Positions 49,768-59,297 of a stretch of 64,000 nt of DNA are shown here, in pieces. Location: the NCBI RefSeq assembly GCF_019175285.1, contig NC_056524.1, forward strand, positions 10,901,778 to 10,965,777, given 5' to 3'. The notes below the pieces were generated by a model. The model made no database searches. It was not told where the DNA came from and saw only the letters and a program-made list of their open reading frames with translations. The position numbers and the translations under genes were made by a program. This stretch comes from Sceloporus undulatus. Lineage: Eukaryota; Chordata; Lepidosauria; Squamata; Phrynosomatidae. The stretch's first letter is position 1; each line of letters starts with the position of its first letter.

Positions 49768-49925
49768 CTCTCAGAATCACAGCACTGGAGGCAGCCCAAG
49801 GACCAACTAGTAAAGTTCAACTCCCTTGAACTCCCAGTGAAAAAACCCACAGTTAAAGCATCCCTGAGAGATGGTCACCCAGCCTTTGCTTAGCTACCAA
49901 CAAAGAGAAATCCACTCTTTGCTAG
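49768..49925 (-). mobile_element. CR1 3' end, diverged
   Basis: Minus orientation: CAGAATCACAGCACTGGAGG, GTTAAAGCATCCCTGAGAGA and GGTCACCCAGCCTTTGC. Confidence 0.68.
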
Positions 49926-50149
49926 AGGTTATGTATTTCAATCTATGTGTTTTACTCTATTTTGTACCCTAACTCTAGCCTTGGGATGAAACAACCAGGA
50001 AATGACATTATTATGATTATTACAGTTATTACTGCCCAAACTTTCAGAACATACACCCTTCAGCAGCCAAATATTACATACAGCCAAAATTGCATTGGCA
50101 TTTTTAGCTGCAGCATCACACTGTTGACACATGTTTCTCCATGTTGATA

Positions 50150-50360
50150 TTCATTAAGAGGAACTTCTTGATAGGAAGAGCTGTTTGACAGTGGAACACA
50201 CTTCCTTGGTGAGTAGTGGAGTCTCCTTCCTTGAAGGTCTTTAAACAGAGGCTGGATGACCATCTGTCGGGGATGCTTTGATTGAGAGTTCCTGCATGGC
50301 AGGGGGTTGAACTGAATGGCCCTTGTGGTCTCTTCCAACGCTATGATCCTGTGATTCTAC
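50150..50360 (+). mobile_element. CR1 3' end
   Basis: TTCATTAAGAGGAACTTCTT, CAGTGGAACACACTTCCTTG, GGGGTTGAACTGAATGGCC and a (TGATYCTGTG)-like end. Confidence 0.9.
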
Positions 50361-52069
50361 ATCTGATCAAAGGTGATCTGATGAGGCCAATTACATTTTG
50401 TGCTTTTTGACTGGCCTAACTAAACCTATTACCACAATAAGGATTTCGTATGTTCACTGTATGTCTTTGGCCAGCATCCTATAGCAGCACAGTCTCCTGT
50501 TGTATCAGTAGTTCTACTTTTAAAGTGGTTGTATAAGAAAGTATTCAATACCTCCTTACAGAAACAGTTCTCCAGTGGCCCAATAATGCCCCCTGCACAA
50601 AACCATGACAGGCTCATGAAATACACCAGGAAGCTCCTAGCCTGTGTTTAAGGTGCCCATGCTATCACTGAGCTGACCATCTCGGATCTCAGTCAAACTT
50701 CTCACATTCAGCACCTCCTATAAACCAATTAATACAGGACACTTTCATATTAATTAAAAGACACACCTTAAATATCAGAATAAAAAAGGTCACCATCCGC
50801 CTGCATTGGAAAGAGAGGGTGTAACATTCTATTAGGGCAAGTTGGCTGCATTTAAATATAAGCTTTTAAATGAGAAGGTTCAAGCCAACAACATGGGTAT
50901 CGGGCATGCATGTGTTTCAAGAGAACAAACAAGATTTCCATATGTAGAATGGCCAATACAGATTTAGGTAAAAGGTAAACCAATTGGCAGATTTCACAAA
51001 GACACATAGTCAAGTTACATAAGACTAAAAACACTACCAAGGAACCAGTTTCAATTCCCTCTCACCCAAGATTGAAAAGAGGCAAATAAAACATGGTTAA
51101 AGACAAATGTCTTCATCTGGTAGCAGCATACATCAGCCTCAGACATAACTAGTACACCGATTATCCAAGCTCATGTACATTCTGCACCGAGAGGAAAATT
51201 AGCAATTGCTAATTATCTATTTAAAAACATGACATTCTGTTGGTGAATTTAATTTTAAATATTCCTTTTCCTCTGGATTTAACTTGCTTTGGTTTTAAAT
51301 CATCCCATCCTGCTTGGGATCAGGATACATACTGTATCAAACCTATTTAAATCCTGCTATCTCACTCTGATCCCATTCCTGACCAAAACCTTGCAGGACA
51401 TTTTTTGCTTCTAAAATATGTTTCTAAGTGAGAAGCTAGAAGCTGCCCATCTTGACTCCTAGCCAGTACTTCCAGGATCGTCTGGTTTCTGTATTTTGGC
51501 TGTGCAAAGGAAACCAGGGGCGTTTCTTCTTCATAAACTGTCAATATAATCCTTGTTGCTCTCTTTATGTTATATATGATATGTAAGTAGTACAGGGTGG
51601 AAGCCTTAACACACAATTGCTAAAACCGTAAACGCCTCCCTTAAACAAAGCCTTTTTGATCTTTGAATAACAGACTGTAACTGGCTAAAATTAATCCATT
51701 CTTATGTACACTAGGGAAAAAACTTTCCTCTCTCTATTCTTAGCACTCTGACACCATTCGTTTCAAACATTTATTCCCCTGATTTTCATCAATGTAGTCA
51801 GATACCGGTCAATTGAGATTGCATCTCTATATTGACAAGGATGGCTCCATTCCATGTCAATTTAATCTAGAAAACTAATCAAGAATGGGTATATGTCTTT
51901 GTGGTGTTGCTCTGTTTCACTTCTGCTCCTCCATTGCATAACCCTTCTACTTGACTTCAGTTCCATCCCAGGAACAAAAAGACAGCTAAGAAACCAGTAT
52001 TTTTTTACTTATGGCTGCATTCATGTTGCTACACATCTTTCCACAACAGCCATTCCCATGTGACGAACC
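50361..52069. other. PRCP intron 1, no gene seen
   Basis: A/T-rich intron sequence without recognised exons, RNA genes or clear repeats. Confidence 0.5.
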
Positions 52070-52312
52070 ACTTCTTGTTGTTGCTGTTATGTGCCTTCAA
52101 ATCTTTTTTCAACTTATGGTGACCCAAAGGCAAACATTATCATGGGATTTTCTTGGCATGTTTCTTCAGAGGGGGGTTTGCCATGGCCTCTGAGGCTGAA
52201 AGAGTGTGACTTGCCCAAGGTCACCCAGTGGGTTTGCATGGCCAAGCTGGGATTCAAACCCTGGTCTCCAGAGTCATAGTCCAGCGCTCAAACCATTAAA
52301 CCACACTGGTAG
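52070..52312 (-). mobile_element. MIR-like SINE, nearly full
   Basis: Minus orientation: CTTGTTGTTGCTGTTATGTG (tail), ACTTGCCCAAGGTCACCCAG, GGGATTCAAACCCTGGTCTC and CAGCGCTCAAACCATTAAAC (head). Confidence 0.92.
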
Positions 52313-52483
52313 TGCTGGTTGGCACTTCCACTCTCTAAATTCCCAGACAACAAAGTAACTCTTATAGTGATCAGGACTTACCAGAAACTACGACTGATAT
52401 AGTTTGTTTTTACAAGGCAGAGCAGTTCGTTTTAACAAAGAGAAAAGGAAGTGCTGGTTTTCCCTTCAGGTCTGCATGCTACA

Positions 52484-52620
52484 CTTTGAGAACAAAGCTG
52501 TGTTAGCTCTAACAAAGAGCAGTTTGATGGTATCTTAAAGACTAAAGTTTTATTTGACCTAAGTTTTAGTGGACTGCAGGGCACTTCATCAGATGTCCAA
52601 AGTGTTGTTCCAACAGGAAC
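52484..52620. repeat. Unclassified dispersed repeat (ACTTCATCAGA type)
   Basis: GATGGTATCTTAAAGACTAA, TTTTAGTGGACTGCAGGGC, then ACTTCATCAGATG. Similar strings occur at 19755-19835 (CCAGTGCACTTCATCAGAGG) and 60905-61010. I know this string as common in reptile DNA but cannot name the family. Confidence 0.5.
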
Positions 52621-52983
52621 CTAAAATAATATGCATGCTAGGACAGAAGGGGAATGAGACAGAATAGAAATGCAAAAAGTATGAACAGTGATAAATATTT
52701 AAATAGTGTCCATTTTATGAACAGCATCCATCCACAGGTAAACAGACTAACACATATGTCTTTATCCAGTCCAAATAGAGGCTGCATCCACCTTGCTGCC
52801 AGCTTGAATACACCACAGGGCTCCTGTTGCTTTAATATGGGAACAGACCGCCCAAAAAGAGCAGCCTGCCAGTGGCCTAATTTCCTCCAGAGGAAAGCCA
52901 TAGGCCCCCAAACAGTGCAGCTTCCCTACAGAGGAAAAAGAACCCTGAAAAAACAGGTTCTTTTTAAGCCACAGGGGCCGCAT

Positions 52984-53163
52984 AACAAGTGTGCCACTGG
53001 CGCACTCGTTACGTAAACATCGCACAGTGCTTATATAACAATGGCAGCACCTGTGTGCACAGGGCACCGCCATTGTTATGTCACCCATATGTTCTAAGGT
53101 TAGGGACCGTGCGGTTGCTGGGTGGTCCCTAACCCTAGAATCGGCACTGGTGCACCACTTGTT
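52984..53163. mobile_element. Multi-hairpin MITE
   Basis: AACAAGTGTGCCACTGGCGC pairs loosely with GCACTGGTGCACCACTTGTT. Inside are two more hairpins: ATAACAATGGC/GCCATTGTTAT at 53034-53079, and 17-bp arms around GGTTAGGGACC/GGTCCCTAACC at 53092-53140. Confidence 0.6.
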
Positions 53164-53689
53164 GACAGTATGTACCGCACCTATAGCACTTTTCCTCCTT
53201 CAACCTCCCCAAACCCACCTTTTAACAGACACAGCTCTCCCCCGCCCCCAGCTATTTACTGGCCAGTGAAAATGAGAACACCATAGTAAAGCATCTAGTT
53301 CATTCCTATCTCTTTATGCATAGTAGTGATATCATCATTCAGGATCTTTTGCAGACCCCCCTGCATGGCATGAATCCAGCTACAGGAACAGAGCAGGATG
53401 CTTCTTCATTTCACACCAACCCCATCTACTGTTTTCCACCAGCCAGTGAATAGCCGTGGTTTAGGTGTGGATCAGCTAAAAAGTGAGCTTCAGGAGGTTA
53501 AAGAGATGTGTTAGGAGTTTCACCTAACGAAACATTATGGTAATTCTGCTTGATCAAGGATCAGGTAAATATTAAAACATCAGGATCCCACCACATATAT
53601 TCAACCTGAAAACCCTATCCAGACAGTATCAAGATAACTGTGTGCCAGACCATCCACATGGATACAATAGTTGAAATTCTTTGCGATAT

Positions 53690-53895
53690 GTAAGATGGCA
53701 CCAGATCCTGTCTCATCTTGGAAGTTAAGCAGGTTCAGTTCTGGTTAGTACTTTGATGGGACACAACCAAAAAATACCAGGTGATGTAGGCTAGATTTCA
53801 GAGAAAGGAACTGGCAAAGCCTCCTCTGAGTATTCTTGTCTAAGAAAATCATAAGTTGTCAGGTAACTTGAAGGGGCGATCACAAACACAGAGAG
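53690..53895 (+). mobile_element. 5S-rRNA-derived SINE with MIR-like tail
   Basis: 53701-53792 follows the 3' three-quarters of 5S rRNA: TCTTGGAAGTTAAGCAGG, CTGGTTAGTACTTTGATGGG and, at the end, AATACCAGGTGATGTAGGCT. A tail (CTGGCAAAGCCTCCTCTGAG) follows that resembles the MIR-like SINE tail. Confidence 0.82.
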
Positions 53896-53987
53896 CAAAG
53901 GGCCAGAATGCAAATATGTGTGATCACTTGCCAGTCTCCAGTTCCCTGTATCAGTAGGTTTCTATTTCTGATTCTCTTACAATTTAT

Positions 53988-54232
53988 AAAGAAGCCCCGG
54001 TGGCACAAGGGTTACATGCCGGTAATGCAGTCATTCACAGCCACAAGGTTTTGAGTTTGATCCCAGACAAGGCTCCAGGGTCCACTCAGCCTTGCATCCT
54101 TCTGTAAGTTGCTAAAATGAGTATGCAGCTTGTTGGGCGCAATTAACTTACACATTACACAAACCACTTAGGGAGTGCTTAACTGCACTGATAAGCAGTA
54201 CTGTATAGAAATGTACTTGCTATTGCTAACGT
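53988..54232 (+). mobile_element. Sauria SINE
   Basis: GAAGCCCCGGTGGCACAAGG (A-box region), AAGGTTTTGAGTTTGATCCC (B-box region), AAAATGAGTATGCAGCTTGT and AATGTACTTGCTATTGCTAA. Confidence 0.88.
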
Positions 54233-54234
54233 GA

Positions 54235-54482
54235 GAGAGGGCTTTCTCAGTGGCTGCCCCTAAATCCTCCCTAGAAAGGCTAGAATCATTAGATTCTAAT
54301 TGTAGACCTTCCAGACAAAGTCTTTTTTCATTGAGACAGGATTTTAGAATAGTAGGCTTTTAAAGTCTAGATTTTTAACAGAGCTCATTTGGTTTTAATG
54401 TTGACCATAAGTTTTAATTGTTCTCTTTTTAATGTGAAAATCGCCTTGAGTCCCAGCCTTGGGCAAAAGGTGGAATAAAAAT
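54235..54482 (+). mobile_element. L2-like LINE 3' end
   Basis: GAGAGGGCTTTCTCAGTGGC codes the usual AFSVAAP-like block, decayed. It ends ATCGCCTTGAGTCCCAGCC and AAAAGGTGGAATAAAAATC, a typical tail. Confidence 0.78.
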
Positions 54483-54495
54483 CAACAACGAGGAA

Positions 54496-54722
54496 GGCAT
54501 TACCCAGGGAAAGTCCTGTGATCATGGCTAAGATTATCACATGATTCATGATTACAGAGGGCTTATCCCAGGAATAACCAGTGAATAGCCTGCAATAAAT
54601 AATTGACGAGGAAATATCCCATGAATATTTTGTTGATGGTTATTCCTGGGATAAGCCCTCGCTAATTGTGATGTGTGTAATAATCTTAGCCGCAATCACA
54701 TGACTTTCCCTGGATAATGCCC
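54496..54722. mobile_element. Foldback MITE, about 85-bp arms
   Basis: GGCATTACCCAGGGAAAGTC with ACTTTCCCTGGATAATGCC, and GGGCTTATCCCAGGAATAAC with GGTTATTCCTGGGATAAGCC, flank a loop of about 50 bp. Confidence 0.85.
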
Positions 54723-54771
54723 TTTGAATCCCCCTATTTCCCCCCGTGTGAAGAATCTGAGCAACTTATGA

Positions 54772-56031
54772 AGTGGTTCCCAAACTTTTGGGGACTACCC
54801 CTCTTTTCTTTTTGGGTGGCAACCCTAGCTGCCCCCCCCCCCCCGCCCACACATTTTTTTGATATTAGGTCTACTGTTCCCAAGTAGTCATGCTGGCCAT
54901 GGAATTGTGTGACAATAATTGGCTTATTAACAGAGATGAGCATCGCCCCTACAGTCGGACACAACTAGACAATCTTGTCAAGGTAAAACCTTTACCTTTT
55001 CTACTGCACATTCGTGCTCCTTTTGCACTCAGTCACACTGGGAGCAGCAACCAAGAAGTTTCTTGCTTGTACCAGCCTTGCAGCTAAGGCCAGCACAGGC
55101 AAGAGGCTTCTTGGTTGATGTTTCACTGGCTGCTCTGGCACTGCACCCTTTGCACCCTGTTATCCTAGGAGCAGAAACCAAGCAGCGACCGAGAATTCTC
55201 TCACCCATGCCAACCTTGCAGCAAAGGCCAATGGACAAGAAACCTCTTGGTTGCTGCTCAGTCGCTGCTCCCAGAGCAACCGGTGCAAGGGACAGGCTTC
55301 TCCTTAGAGAGGAGGGACTCTCAATGGAGTCTGGTGTGGGCCGGAAAGGGAGAGATTTTAACTATGGGAGGTGCTCCGACCTAGACAATGGATTCTTTCC
55401 AAGAATCAAGCACAGATACTCCTTCCCCAGAGACATGTCTTCCCCACACAGCTTCAAGTGTCCACGCTCCTATGCACAAAAAATAGTTTCTTCTGCTACC
55501 TCTTCTCTCAGTTTGTCTGATGAAAGAAAGCAAGAGCAGCAATGTAATTCCAACTGACTAGTCAAGTTCTAGCACAGCAGTGTCCCAAATCTGAAAGCTC
55601 CTTTTCACTAGACTTCTCCCCTGCCACCATGTGCTCTCTCTGCTTCAGTCTGTCCCAAAATGGTGCTACTCTGAGCCACAGAAGTGATGCCCTGTGCTCA
55701 AACTTCGCATGAGAAGTGATGCCCTGTGCCCAAGCCTTGCAATGGCCACTACTAGTGAAAGATGCTGGTAAGGAGTGAAGTCACATGGGCAGGAAAAGTG
55801 TGGGAGACACCACCACACAAAATGATTAGCAAGGATGTGTGGTAGTTTTGGGGGGGACCCTGAAAAGAAGTTTTCTAAGACCACTGGTTCCCCTTGTCTT
55901 TGCTGCACACCAATACTTTGACCAGTGGCCCCCCAGTTACTCCATCCTTCCCTCACTGACCCCCTACTGCCCCCTTTGCATCTCACTGCCTCCCTGGAAG
56001 TTGCACTGTACCACCGTTTGGGGAATCCCTG
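54772..56031. mobile_element. hAT-like non-autonomous element with inner repeats
   Basis: Starts AGTGGTTCCCAAACTTTTGG and ends, inverted, CCGTTTGGGGAATCCCTG. The inside has two related blocks of about 115 bp (55044-55165 and 55167-55281, sharing CCTTGCAGC and TTGGTTG) and a short direct repeat AGAAGTGATGCCCTGTGC. The 164-codon frame at 55063 arises from these repeats. Convincing target duplications were not found. Confidence 0.6.
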
Positions 56032-56039
56032 CCTTAATC

Positions 56040-57180
56040 ACAGTCTTATACTGGAGATTATCTTTTAACACGGAGGACCTCCTGTTCCCACAAAAAATGT
56101 GGGCAACAGCTTTTTGACCACTAATCAGAGCTTTTAGTACCGTACTCAAAATCCTTTACAGTGGCAGCCAGTGGATCCAATGTCAGCAGGGAAGAGAATC
56201 CACTCCAGATTTCAGTACAGATTTTAAAGAAGCTATCCAAAGTGCTGAACCCTATCCCTGACATTTGCAGATTCTGCCATTGTATTCTCAGCAGAAGACC
56301 AATATTAAAGAGGGCTGTCAGCAACTTACTATATTGTCCTTTTAAAATTCTGTCCCATCAATCAAGGAAATATCTTATAAGAGAAATGTACCGTCCTGCA
56401 GTTGCTGCTGAACTGCAACTCCCAGTGTATCTTGTCGCTAAATATGTGGGTTAGGGCTAATGGAAGCCAGAGTCCAACCACGCTGGCAGGGCACACATAC
56501 TTCTTTACAGGCTTTGGGCTAGACTACACAATTTAATTATACCTCATCCTATATGAATAAAATGTGATCCCTCCAGGTGCAGATTTGAAGGAATTTGGGC
56601 TTTCTGCAACCTCACAAAAACTCCTCAAATTCCACTGGAAAAGGACCTGAGGTTTTTACTGGAGTATCAGCTATGATTTTACTTTTATTTATTTAAAGGA
56701 TTTATATCCCTGCCTTTCTCCCACAATGGGATTCATTTTGATGTGCATAATTGAACGTGCGTCCATCCTTTACGCATGTATTTGCCTGGCTGCACATTTT
56801 TGGTAGATGGAGGGCAAACAGATGTGAATATGAGCAGGAAAAGTGAAGATAATTCAGCACCGATGCAAAAGTGTGAAAATCTCAAGGAATTGAAATAATA
56901 CACTTACATGTAGAGTAGCCCTGGTCAGGAGTCAGTCCTGCTGCGTTCAGTGGAGCTACTTCTTGAACCAGTGCACAGAAAATGAGCAGAGAATTGTAAT
57001 GTATGAGGCCCAAGGAATTAGCAAAAATTGATGGTGGAAAAGGAAGAGACCAAGCAAGAATGAAGAGATTATTACTGTATGCATGTAAGCCATGGACATT
57101 AGGCTCAGTTCATTTGTCCAAGGGTAGAAGACAATGTCAAGGGAAGCTGGGCTAAGCAACACCACTCAGAAAGGTTTTTA
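56040..57180. other. PRCP intron 1, no gene seen
   Basis: No recognised exon, RNA or well-defined transposon. A scrap of hAT-like sequence (CTGAACTGCAACTCCCAGTG) is near 56408. Confidence 0.5.
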
Positions 57181-57234
57181 GCAATGATATCCAAACTGAA
57201 CTGGCATATTTGGCAGCATACTTCTTACAATTGA

Positions 57235-57470
57235 CAAGGAAAAACTATAGATTCTCAGGATTCCCTAGCATTGAGCTGGGGCAGTTAAAGCGATCTCAAA
57301 CTGGATTATTTCTGCAGTGTGCTTTGGACCTTAGTGACCCAAATACTCCTCTCTCTCTCTCTCTCTCTCTCTCTGCTTGCCCTACCACTGTGAGGCTGCA
57401 TACACAATGCAAAAACAATCTAGTTTGGCACCACTTTAACTGCCCTGGCTCAATGCGATGGAATTTGGTT
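57235..57470. mobile_element. hAT-like MITE pieces around a (TC)n run
   Basis: TCAGGATTCCCTAGCATTGA, then CTGGATTATTTCTGCAGTGT and TTTGGACC form one end; CACTTTAACTGCCCTGGCTC lies beyond a (TC)n microsatellite at 57349-57375. Confidence 0.65.
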
Positions 57471-57520
57471 AGCTTTGGCCCGGCTTTCTAGTCTATTGAG
57501 GTCATTCTGAATTTTGATCA

Positions 57521-58345
57521 TACCCCAGAGGACAGGATCAAAATTCAGAATGACCTGAATAGACTAGAAAGCTGTGTCGATGCTAACAAAGTGAATTTCA
57601 ACACAGAGAAATGTAAGGTATTGCACTTAGGGCGGAAAAATGAAATGCACAGATATAGGATGGGACCAGGCTGAATGAAACTACATGTGAAAGGGATCTA
57701 GGAGTCCAAGTAGACCACAAGTTGAACATGAGTGAACAGTATGATGCGGCAGCTAAAAAGGCCAATGCAATTTTAGGCAGCATCAATAAAAGTCATAGTG
57801 CCACTGTATTCTGCTCTGGTCAGGCCTCACCTGGAATATTGTGTCCAGTTCTGGGCACCACCATTCAAAAAGGACATTGAGAAACTGGAGCGTGTCCAAA
57901 GGAGGGCGACTAAAATGGTGAAAGGTCTGGAAACCATGCCCTATGAGGAACGACTCAGGGAGCTGGGGATGTTTAGCCTGGAGAAGAGAAGGATGAGGTG
58001 ATACGATAGCCATGTTTAAATATTTGAAGGGATGTCATATTGAGGAGGGAGCAAACTTGTTTTCTGCTGCTCCAGAGACTAGGACCCGGAACAATGGATG
58101 CAAGCTCCAGGAAAAGAGATTCCACCTCAACATTAAGAGGAACTTCCTGACAGTCAGGGCTGTTCAACAGTGGAACACACTCCTTCTTCGGAGTGTAGTG
58201 GAGCCTCCTTCCTTAGAGGTCTTTAAACAGAGGCTGGATGGCCATCTGTCAATGGGGATGCATTGATTGAGAGTTCCTGCATGGCAGAATGGGGTTGGAC
58301 TGGATCAGGGCCCTTGGGGTCTCTTCCAGCTCTATGATTCTTGAT
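57521..58345 (+). mobile_element. CR1 LINE, longest well-kept copy
   Basis: It covers the end of ORF2 and the 3' UTR. GAAATGTAAGGTATTGCACT (KCKVLHLG-type block) is followed by GGGATCTAGGAGTCCAAGTA (RDLGVQVD) and GGCCTCACCTGGAATATTGT, then the usual C-terminus and TTCCAGCTCTATGATTC end. A few small frame breaks occur. It begins at an inverted duplication of its own 5' end (57483-57519). Confidence 0.92.
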
Positions 58346-58375
58346 TCAACAGAGGAGGACTTCAGAGAGGAAGGC

Positions 58376-58565
58376 CATCCAAGGTTGCATTTACACTGTA
58401 GAAGTAATGCAGTCTGGCAGCACTTTTACTTCCATCGTATAGAGTCCTGGGATCTGTAGTACCACAAAGTCTTCAGCCTTCTCAGGCGAAGCCTCACAAA
58501 ACTGCCAATCCCAGGTTTCCCAAATAAAAAAAAGGCTGCATCCAGTTTGACACTATTTTAACTTC
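58376..58565. mobile_element. hAT-like MITE
   Basis: GGTTGCATTTACACTGTAGA, AGTCCTGGGATCTGTAGTAC and CATCCAGTTTGACACTATTT. Same family as 16317. Confidence 0.7.
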
Positions 58566-58569
58566 AATC

Positions 58570-58695
58570 ATTTTAATGTTAACATTTAGTTGCTGGTGGA
58601 GGGTTGGAGATTGCTTAAGTGACTATTTTGTTGGGTCATGTATCGGTTATGGATTTTTCGTTTCTTTTTATTGTAACCCGCCTCGATCCGTAGAG
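58570..58695 (+). mobile_element. L2-like LINE 3' tail
   Basis: TTGTAACCCGCCTCGATCCG then TAGAGAGAGGG; the inverted form of this tail is at 61696-61900. Confidence 0.6.
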
Positions 58696-58880
58696 AGAGG
58701 GCTGCATGCTAGAGAACCCTGGGATCTGTAGTTCATTATGGCACCAGAGCTCTCTGACAGAGAAGAGGCACAATGTCTCGGAAAACTACATATCCCAGAA
58801 TTCCCACAGCATTGAGCCACAACAGTTAAAAGCAGCATCGATCTGGATTATTTCTGCAGTGTGGATGCAGCCCTAAAAAA
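58696..58880. mobile_element. hAT-like MITE
   Basis: GAACCCTGGGATCTGTAGTT and ACTACATATCCCAGAATTCC are inverted inner parts. The end is TTATTTCTGCAGTGTGGATG. It sits in PRCP intron 1 close to exon 1. Confidence 0.78.
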
Positions 58881-58884
58881 CGAC

Positions 58885-59005
58885 CAAAGCAATGCACTTT
58901 AACCACCATGGCTCCATACTAGAGAACCTTGGGATCTGTAGTTCTGGGAGCAGGGGAGGCTAAAGTCCTCGGTAAAAACTACAACTCCCAGGATTCCACA
59001 GTCCT
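58885..59005. mobile_element. hAT-like MITE fragment next to PRCP exon 1
   Basis: CACTTTAACCACCATGGCTC, CCTTGGGATCTGTAGTTCTG and CTACAACTCCCAGGATTCC. It ends about 6 bp before the exon 1 donor. Confidence 0.72.
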
Positions 59006-59015
59006 TCTGGCTTAC

Positions 59016-59204
59016 CTTTTGGTCAAAGTAACAGGTCCGGTAAGCCCTGGGAGCCACGAAGGGGCGGTCGGGATCCCGGTGGGAAGAGCCATGGAGGTGA
59101 GGGCGGCCGAAGACACTCTGGGCAGAGCCCGAGGGGACCGCCAGGAGCAGGAAAACCAAGGGCGGCGGGAATAGTAACAACCGAGTCACCTTTGAGCACA
59201 ACAT
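59016..59204 (-). CDS. PRCP: PRCP exon 1: signal peptide and propeptide
   Basis: This exon encodes residues 1-63 of lysosomal Pro-X carboxypeptidase. It starts at the ATG at 59204 (MLCSKVTRLLLF), followed by a strongly hydrophobic stretch ending near AVPSGSA, a typical secretory signal peptide for a lysosomal enzyme. The rest is a poorly conserved propeptide-like segment, and the exon ends in YFDQK, matching the conserved YFQQK of mammals. The donor is AAAG|GTAAGC. An in-frame GTG at 59234 extends the reading frame upstream, but the codon-like TAA in the TATA box closes it and no upstream ATG exists, so 59204 is the better start. The predicted 5' UTR is only about 20-25 nt. Codons here are very GC-rich, as expected for a CpG-island exon. 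Confidence 0.93.
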
Positions 59205-59252
59205 CCCCAAACGCCTCACTCCCCTCTCAGCCACAGACTCCCCGGTGCTGCC

Positions 59253-59260
59253 TTTTTATA
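59253..59260 (-). promoter_or_regulatory. PRCP: TATA box of PRCP
   Basis: TATAAAAA on the minus strand lies about 50 bp upstream of the PRCP ATG. A start site 25-30 bp downstream of it would fall near 59225-59230 and give a 5' UTR of about 20-25 nt. It is flanked by G-rich sequence with GC boxes. Transcription start use is inferred, not seen. Confidence 0.6.
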
Positions 59261-59297
59261 CGTCAGTTTGGGGAGGGCGGGGGAGGGAGGTGGGCGC

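Larger units (their letters stand above)
3225..59230 (-). other. PRCP: PRCP gene, exons 1-8 of probably 9
   Basis: This is the extent of the lysosomal Pro-X carboxypeptidase gene seen here. The enzyme is a family S28 serine peptidase that removes the residue after a C-terminal proline, for example from angiotensin II or alpha-MSH, in lysosomes or at the cell surface. Eight minus-strand exons join with matching phases (0,0,0,2,1,0,0,2) and give about 431 residues that align without internal gaps to human PRCP as I remember it; only the N-terminus differs, being a few residues longer. The last exon (about 70 residues, with the conserved LDPW and GAHHLD motifs) was not found between 1 and 3224 and should lie to the left of the window. 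Intron lengths are 43.5 kb (inflated by assembly errors), 147, 2040, 2616, 2335, 2717 and 1362 bp. Confidence 0.95.

Noticed and set aside
53098-53134. Interstitial telomere repeat, because of TTAGGG
   Set aside because: The motif occurs once per hairpin arm and is not in tandem.
53701-53792. A functional 5S rRNA gene
   Set aside because: The 5' part is missing, many positions differ and a SINE-type tail follows. It is a retroposon.
59205-59234. GTG at 59234 as an earlier PRCP start
   Set aside because: A non-ATG start is not needed: the ATG at 59204 is followed directly by a good signal peptide and lies at a sensible distance from the TATA box.
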